The notes under the pieces are model-generated. The model was not told the DNA's origin, ran no database searches, and worked only from the letters and a program-made list of their open reading frames with translations. Made by a program: the position numbers and the translations under genes. From an uncultured Pseudomonadales bacterium (lineage in GTDB: Bacteria > Pseudomonadota > Gammaproteobacteria > Pseudomonadales > Cellvibrionaceae), in contig CALIUX010000040.1 of assembly GCA_938048505.1 (NCBI GenBank), positions 1 to 19,766 of the forward strand: a DNA stretch of 19,766 nt. Direction: 5' to 3'. Positions 15,900-19,766 of this stretch are shown here, piece after piece; position 1 is the first letter of the stretch; each line of letters begins with the position of its first letter.

Positions 15900-16385
15900 T
15901 TGATTATCTTTCTTTTAAGGCATGGCCACGCTGTGCCTTATGCATCCAGTGATCAGCAGCGGCCGTTATCTGAGCAAGGCTTGCATGAAGTTGATCAAGT
16001 CATTGCGCCCATTGTTAATGAATTAATAGACTTAGATGCCGTTTGGGTTAGCCCCTATCTGCGTACGCAGCAGACATGGAACCGTATTGTTTCACAGTAT
16101 TCACTAACAAATGTCGCAATAACGCGACAGGCCATAACTCACAACCTCATCACACCCTCAGGGAAGGTGAAAGACGTTCTATCACAGCTGGAAGAGGCTC
16201 GGTATAAACGTATTTTGCTTGTTACTCATCAGCCTTTGATCGGCTCTTTGCTCGATACGTTGTGTGGCTTTGACTGCAATCGCCACTTTATGGGTACTGC
16301 TAATCTTGCGGCTATTCGTTTGGATGATGAGTTACCTTTATCTTCTGGTCTTGGTGAGCTGCTATGGCTTAGGCGGCCTGCTTAA
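15900..16385 (+). CDS. sixA: Phosphohistidine phosphatase SixA
   Basis: A 161-residue histidine-phosphatase-superfamily enzyme. SixA removes phosphate from histidine on HPr-type phosphocarriers (nitrogen PTS NPr) and was first linked to the ArcB HPt domain. The catalytic RHG motif is at 7-9 (His8 nucleophile), Arg55 is in SPYLRTQQTW, and the second His is His110 in LLVTHQPLIG. The start is TTG 15900, the only plausible start after an in-frame stop at 15888, with a weak GAG upstream; there is no ATG near. The length matches E. coli SixA (161). The substrate here is inferred from the family. Confidence 0.92.
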   Translation: MIIFLLRHGHAVPYASSDQQRPLSEQGLHEVDQVIAPIVNELIDLDAVWVSPYLRTQQTWNRIVSQYSLTNVAITRQAITHNLITPSGKVKDVLSQLEEARYKRILLVTHQPLIGSLLDTLCGFDCNRHFMGTANLAAIRLDDELPLSSGLGELLWLRRPA

Positions 16386-16519
16386 ATCGGATCTTTAATA
16401 TATAAACAAGTTGAACGATATGTTTAGTTTGCTCTATTTGGCGCTATTGGCCTAATAAAGAGTCCAAATTGAATAATCTGCCACCCCAACCCTATTGCCC
16501 ACCATAAAAAGTAACCGTG

Positions 16520-17458
16520 ATGCACTTAAAAACATTCCAAGTTTGTGGCCTTGAATTAAAAGGAAAATATTGGCCTGCGGCCGTGCGAGACGAAACAGAC
16601 TATATTGAGACACCAAATAGTGTCGCACGTAATAATGTATCGAATCATGAAAATACAGATTACAGCGCTACACGCAAAGTCATCGCATTACATGGTTGGC
16701 TAGATAACTGCGCAAGCTTAGATACAGTGGCTTCTCAGCTTGATGCAGAAGTTTTGTGTTTGGATTTGGCTGGGCATGGTCAGTCATCTGCTAGGGCGCA
16801 TATGGGCGCATATAATGCTTGGCTGGATATTCCAGAAATTCTAGCCGTAGCGGATCAGTTAGGTTGGGAAACGTTTGATGTATTGGCTCATTCACGGGGA
16901 GCAGCTATTGGCTTTTTACTCGCGAGTGTTATGCCCGAGCGCGTCAATAATCTAATTTGTCTTGATGGTATTTTGCCTTTTATTGGCAAGGCTGATTTGG
17001 CGCCCCAGCAAATGCGCGAATCTTTTGAGCAGGTGAAAAAACAGATGGCTCGTCCGAGGCACTATTACGCCAGCTTTGATGACGCTGTTTTAGTTCGTGA
17101 AAAAGGTGTCTTTCCATTATCGCATCAAGATGCATTATGTTTGGCTCGTCACGGTGTTGAGCAATCTGAGCGAGGTTTCTATTGGCGATACGACTTTAAA
17201 GCATCTGCTGCATCAGAGCTGAGGCTTACCTCTGAGCAAGTAGAGGCTTTTGCATCGGAGATCAAAGCCAATGTCTTTTTGCATCTTGCGTCAGACGGTC
17301 TTTTTTTGACGCAGCCTGACTTGATGACATTACTTGATCGACATACATCATGGCACCAGCGGCACTATGTGGGTGACCATCATTTTCATATGAGCAAATG
17401 TACTGATGAGCTGGTTAAGGCAATACACAATGATTGGGGTAGATATGACGAGCACTAA
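16520..17458 (+). CDS. Alpha/beta hydrolase (HGWLDN subfamily)
   Basis: A 312-residue cytoplasmic alpha/beta-hydrolase-fold protein of unknown substrate. The oxyanion motif HGWLDN is at 58-63, followed by LDLAGHGQSS (81-90). The nucleophile elbow is AHSRG (Ser125), with Ala instead of the first Gly of GxSxG. An acid candidate is Asp in LASDGLF near 257, and the base is in GDHHFH (His287/288). The subfamily, related to the SERHL-like hydrolases, is seen next to DUF4892 genes in pseudomonads. A polar 28-residue insert (about 24-51, rich in Asn/Asp/Thr) sits before the first core strand and is unusual. ATG 16520 is preferred over the adjacent GTG 16517; the ribosome site is weak. It overlaps the next gene by 14 bases. 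Confidence 0.88.
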   Translation: MHLKTFQVCGLELKGKYWPAAVRDETDYIETPNSVARNNVSNHENTDYSATRKVIALHGWLDNCASLDTVASQLDAEVLCLDLAGHGQSSARAHMGAYNAWLDIPEILAVADQLGWETFDVLAHSRGAAIGFLLASVMPERVNNLICLDGILPFIGKADLAPQQMRESFEQVKKQMARPRHYYASFDDAVLVREKGVFPLSHQDALCLARHGVEQSERGFYWRYDFKASAASELRLTSEQVEAFASEIKANVFLHLASDGLFLTQPDLMTLLDRHTSWHQRHYVGDHHFHMSKCTDELVKAIHNDWGRYDEH

Positions 17459-18392
17459 GTTTTTTAAGGTATTGGCTAAATCATACGTGTTGAGCGTGTG
17501 CTTAATGTGTATTGTTCTTAACAGTGCGGCACAAGAGCATAATACTGCTCCAGCAAGTCACGTTGAGCAAGCTGCTGTATTGGCGATGGCTGATTTTCTT
17601 AGACAGCCCTATACAACAATATCCACTCAAATACAGGCTGCTGGTGAAGAATTGATTCTGCTATCGAGCATTAAAAAAGTGAATGGTAAGTGGCGAGCTA
17701 AAAAGCGAGAGCGTTTTTTGGGGCGCATCGAAAGCAGTCTTTTCGAGTTTGATTCCATTGATATTCAATCTGTGCGTGATGATATTCTGCGCTATGCCCA
17801 GCAGAAAAAATGGCTACTGGCTTATGAATGTCAGGGGTTGGGTTGTGGGAGAAGCCATGCTTGGGCAAATGAAATCTTTAAGCGTCGACGCTTAACTGGT
17901 ATTGATGCCACTCAATCCTACCACGTGTGGAAAGACCCTCAGGTAGAAGGAAGTTGGCATATGACGTATTTGATTGAGCGAGGCGACCGACGTATTTATT
18001 TGTATTCCCGTGCTTTACGTACCACGACAGAAGGCTCAGCAAGCCAATTAGCTGATGCCGAAAAGAATGTTCAGGAATTACTTAAGAGTTGGCAGCAAGG
18101 CTTTGCTGTTTTGCTTGGTGTGAATGGTTATTCAGCAGGAGAAAAGCAAGCGCTTGAGCAATGGTTAGCAAAGCAAGCGATTCAGCGCTTTTGGGTTGTA
18201 GGGCATAATCACGATAGCGGCCTTACAGTTAAGCAGCAGCGAGAGCGTGCATTGAGCAACGCCAAGTCATATGCAGAGCAATTAACTAAGCAGTGGCCTG
18301 AATACAAATTTGAGCCTTATAGTGTTGGGCCTTTGGCTCCGCGAGGTAATGTGCATCAGACTCAACACATCGAAATTATACCGGCTAGATAA
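17445..18392 (+). CDS. Secreted DUF4892 protein with OmpA-like C-terminus
   Basis: A 315-residue exported protein of unknown function. The start ATG 17445 has GGGG about six bases upstream and overlaps the hydrolase gene; it gives a proper signal peptide (KVLAKSYVLSVCLMCIVLNSAAQ). A longer in-frame ATG at 17406 would place 13 extra residues before the signal. The DUF4892 hallmark is CQGLGCGRSHAWANEIF followed by TGIDATQSYHVW. The last ~95 residues (LLGVNGYSAGEKQALEQWL, WVVGHNHDSGLTVKQQRERALSNAKSYAEQL, YSVGPLAP) have the order and spacing of an OmpA/Pal peptidoglycan-binding fold, but with a degenerate core. Peptidoglycan contact is inference. It ends before a strong terminator. Confidence 0.83.
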   Translation: MTSTKFFKVLAKSYVLSVCLMCIVLNSAAQEHNTAPASHVEQAAVLAMADFLRQPYTTISTQIQAAGEELILLSSIKKVNGKWRAKKRERFLGRIESSLFEFDSIDIQSVRDDILRYAQQKKWLLAYECQGLGCGRSHAWANEIFKRRRLTGIDATQSYHVWKDPQVEGSWHMTYLIERGDRRIYLYSRALRTTTEGSASQLADAEKNVQELLKSWQQGFAVLLGVNGYSAGEKQALEQWLAKQAIQRFWVVGHNHDSGLTVKQQRERALSNAKSYAEQLTKQWPEYKFEPYSVGPLAPRGNVHQTQHIEIIPAR

Positions 18393-18446
18393 AAAATCGC
18401 GGTTTATCTTGGCTTAAAACGTCTTGACTCAAAACATCAAAAGGAA

Positions 18447-18486
18447 AGAGCAAAAAACACCTCAGGTGAGTGCTTTTTGCTCTTTT
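18447..18486. terminator. Bidirectional terminator between the DUF4892 gene and crp
   Basis: AGAGCAAAAA pairs with TTTTTGCTCT, continuing through CAC/GTG with one A-C mismatch, around a CTCAGGTGA loop. On the plus strand it ends in TTTT; on the minus strand the continuation (CTTTCCTTTT) is also T-rich. It lies between convergent genes, 55 bases after one stop and 47 after the other. Confidence 0.82.
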
Positions 18487-18532
18487 ACTACTGCCTGCGG
18501 CAGCAGCATTTTGCGACTGTGGTAGTGGCGAG

Positions 18533-19168
18533 TTAGCGCGTGCCGTATACAACCATTGTTTTGCCTTTAACTGACACTAAGCCTTGTTGCTCTAGTGTCT
18601 TTAAAACACGGCCTACCATTTCACGCGAGCACCCTACAATACGCCCAATCTCTTGACGTGTGATTTTAATTTGCATGCCGTCGGGGTGTGTCATGGCATC
18701 GGGCTCTTTGCATAAATCAAGCAGTGTGCGAGCAACGCGTCCTGTTACATCAAGAAAAGCCAGGTCACCCACTTTGCGTGTCGTGGCTCTTAAACGGTGT
18801 GCCATTTGCGCGCTTAATGAAAAGAGATATTCTGGGTGCGACTGGCTAATCTCCATAAATTTGGCGTAGCTGATTTCGGCGATCTCACATTCAGACTTCG
18901 CTCTGACCCACGCACTACGAGGGTCTTTTTCATCAAACAAGCCCATTTCGCCGAAGAAGTCGCCATCATTAAGGTAAGCGACAATCATCTCACGACCTTC
19001 ATCATCTTCAATCAAGACTGTGACAGAGCCTTTGATGATGTAGTACAGAGAATCACTGTTATCACCTGCATAGATCAGCGTGCTTTTAGCAGCATAACGA
19101 CGTCTATGACAGTGAGTAAGGAACCCTTCTAGATTCTGTATATGTGGCGTATGTGGAGTAGCAATCAA
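18533..19168 (-). CDS. crp: cAMP receptor protein, Crp/Vfr type
   Basis: Global cAMP-dependent transcription regulator with 211 residues (E. coli 210). The start is TTG 19168 with a strong GAGGA site seven bases upstream; no alternative ATG fits the conserved N-terminus ([20 protein letters not shown]). The cyclic-nucleotide pocket is intact: Gly73-Glu74 in FFGEMGLF, Arg84-Ser85 in RSAWVRAK and Thr129-Thr130 in RATTRKV (E. coli has Thr-Ser). The C-helix is followed by LAFLDVTGR. The helix-turn-helix [20 protein letters not shown] (171-190) keeps the Arg and Glu base-contact residues, so target sites should be TGTGA-N6-TCACA. The end VVYGTR is identical to CRP/Vfr. No such site was found in its own promoter region. 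Confidence 0.97.
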   Translation of the reverse strand: MIATPHTPHIQNLEGFLTHCHRRRYAAKSTLIYAGDNSDSLYYIIKGSVTVLIEDDEGREMIVAYLNDGDFFGEMGLFDEKDPRSAWVRAKSECEIAEISYAKFMEISQSHPEYLFSLSAQMAHRLRATTRKVGDLAFLDVTGRVARTLLDLCKEPDAMTHPDGMQIKITRQEIGRIVGCSREMVGRVLKTLEQQGLVSVKGKTMVVYGTR

Positions 19169-19491
19169 AAGATCGTCCTCTGAATGTGAGAAGTATCGAG
19201 CATTAATAATTAATGAGTTTTCATTTAGTAATAGCGCTTTATATTACCTAGCACTGCTACTGTGCGTAAGCCTTACTCGCGCATTGCTAAAATTATAGCC
19301 ATTCTTTCGGCATTTTTTTCTAAATCATGTCGCATTCAGCATTATGTATAGTTCTTACGCCATTGGCTATTGCAGGTCTATGGGATTGTTATAAAGAGCA
19401 CGTTTTTGCCCGTTTATGTGGCACTTATGCTAGTCTGGCAGCCTTTTATGATATTGACTCGAGTAAAATAAGATCAGTTGGAGTGTTTTTT
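19169..19491. other. 323-base divergent crp-yhfA intergenic region
   Basis: AT-rich spacer between the divergent crp and OsmC-like starts. It must carry both promoters. I saw no full Crp palindrome; TGTGAG at 19185 is only a half-site. An open frame from ATG 19327 runs in phase into the OsmC gene, but its 55 codons look unlike the family and lack a ribosome site. No RNA gene was recognised. Confidence 0.55.
19292..19297 (-). promoter_or_regulatory. Candidate -10 box for crp
   Basis: On the minus strand this reads TATAAT, an exact -10 hexamer, 124 bases before the crp TTG. The expected -35 position reads GAAAAA, a poor match, so confidence is limited. It would leave a long leader of about 115 bases. 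Confidence 0.35.
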
Positions 19492-19766
19492 ATGCAGGCT
19501 ACCGTAAAGTGGGTTGATGGGGTGATGTTTTTGGGTGAATCAGGTAGTGGCCATACGGTAACTATGGATGGCCCTGAGGATCATGGCGGTCGAAATATGG
19601 CGGCTCGCCCGATGGAAATGATCTTAATGGGGTTAGGAGGTTGCGCTAGCTTTGATGTGGTTTCGATCCTTAAAAAGTCCCGTCAGAAAGTGACAGATTG
19701 TCAGGTTCAGCTTTCTGCTGAGCGTGCTGATGCCGTGCCGTCACCCTTTACAAAAATCCATTTGCA
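19492..19766 (+). CDS. OsmC family protein, YhfA-like, 3' partial
   Basis: The first 91 codons of an OsmC/Ohr-family protein cut by the right window edge. ATG 19492 has GGAG eight bases upstream. The start MQATVKWVDGVMFLGESGSGH, the ARPMEMILMGLGGC segment and DVVSILKKSRQ closely follow E. coli YhfA. The Cys in GLGGCASFDVV is the first of the two Cys conserved in OsmC-type thiol peroxidases; the second would lie beyond the window. YhfA's own function is not settled. It is divergent from crp, as yhfA is in E. coli. Confidence 0.92.
   Translation, partial: MQATVKWVDGVMFLGESGSGHTVTMDGPEDHGGRNMAARPMEMILMGLGGCASFDVVSILKKSRQKVTDCQVQLSAERADAVPSPFTKIHL

Noticed and set aside
19327..19491. 55-codon in-frame upstream extension of the OsmC-like gene
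   Set aside because: It is open and starts with ATG, but has no ribosome site and is unlike the YhfA N-terminus, which begins exactly at the Met at 19492 with a good GGAG.

Overview
The window looks like chromosome from a Gram-negative gammaproteobacterium of moderate to low GC, possibly a marine relative of the Cellvibrionales. The evidence is a complete ruvCAB block followed by tolQRAB-pal-cpoB, a Crp/Vfr-type regulator that ends like E. coli CRP, and a YhfA-type OsmC gene divergent from crp as in E. coli. The genus assignment is inference.

Left part (1-6896): a protein-sorting locus. The window opens inside an exosortase fused to an EpsI-like domain (XrtD type). Its reading frame is open to base 1, so the gene is cut by the window edge. 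Next come a large TPR lipoprotein of the PrsT type, a bidirectional terminator, a convergent secreted protein ending in a VPLPA-CTERM sorting signal (choice-of-anchor A type), an AT-rich 472-base gap, and an outer-membrane beta-barrel-like protein. Exosortase, cognate substrate and candidate envelope partners therefore lie side by side. This is the most interesting part of the window.

Middle part (6958-15850): a small stand-alone FHA protein convergent to the barrel gene, then housekeeping genes. ruvC, ruvA and ruvB form the Holliday-junction resolvasome and are preceded by a perfect CTGT-N8-ACAG LexA box. tolQ-tolR-tolA-tolB-pal-cpoB encode the Tol-Pal envelope-constriction machine. The gene ybgC, often found between ruvB and tolQ, is absent. 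A DUF4389 membrane protein with a long charged tail follows.

Right part (15900-19766): a SixA phosphohistidine phosphatase, an alpha/beta hydrolase overlapping a secreted DUF4892 protein with an OmpA-like C-terminus, a convergent terminator, crp on the minus strand, and the start of a YhfA-like OsmC gene that runs off the right edge.

No rRNA, tRNA, CRISPR array, insertion sequence or phage gene was seen.
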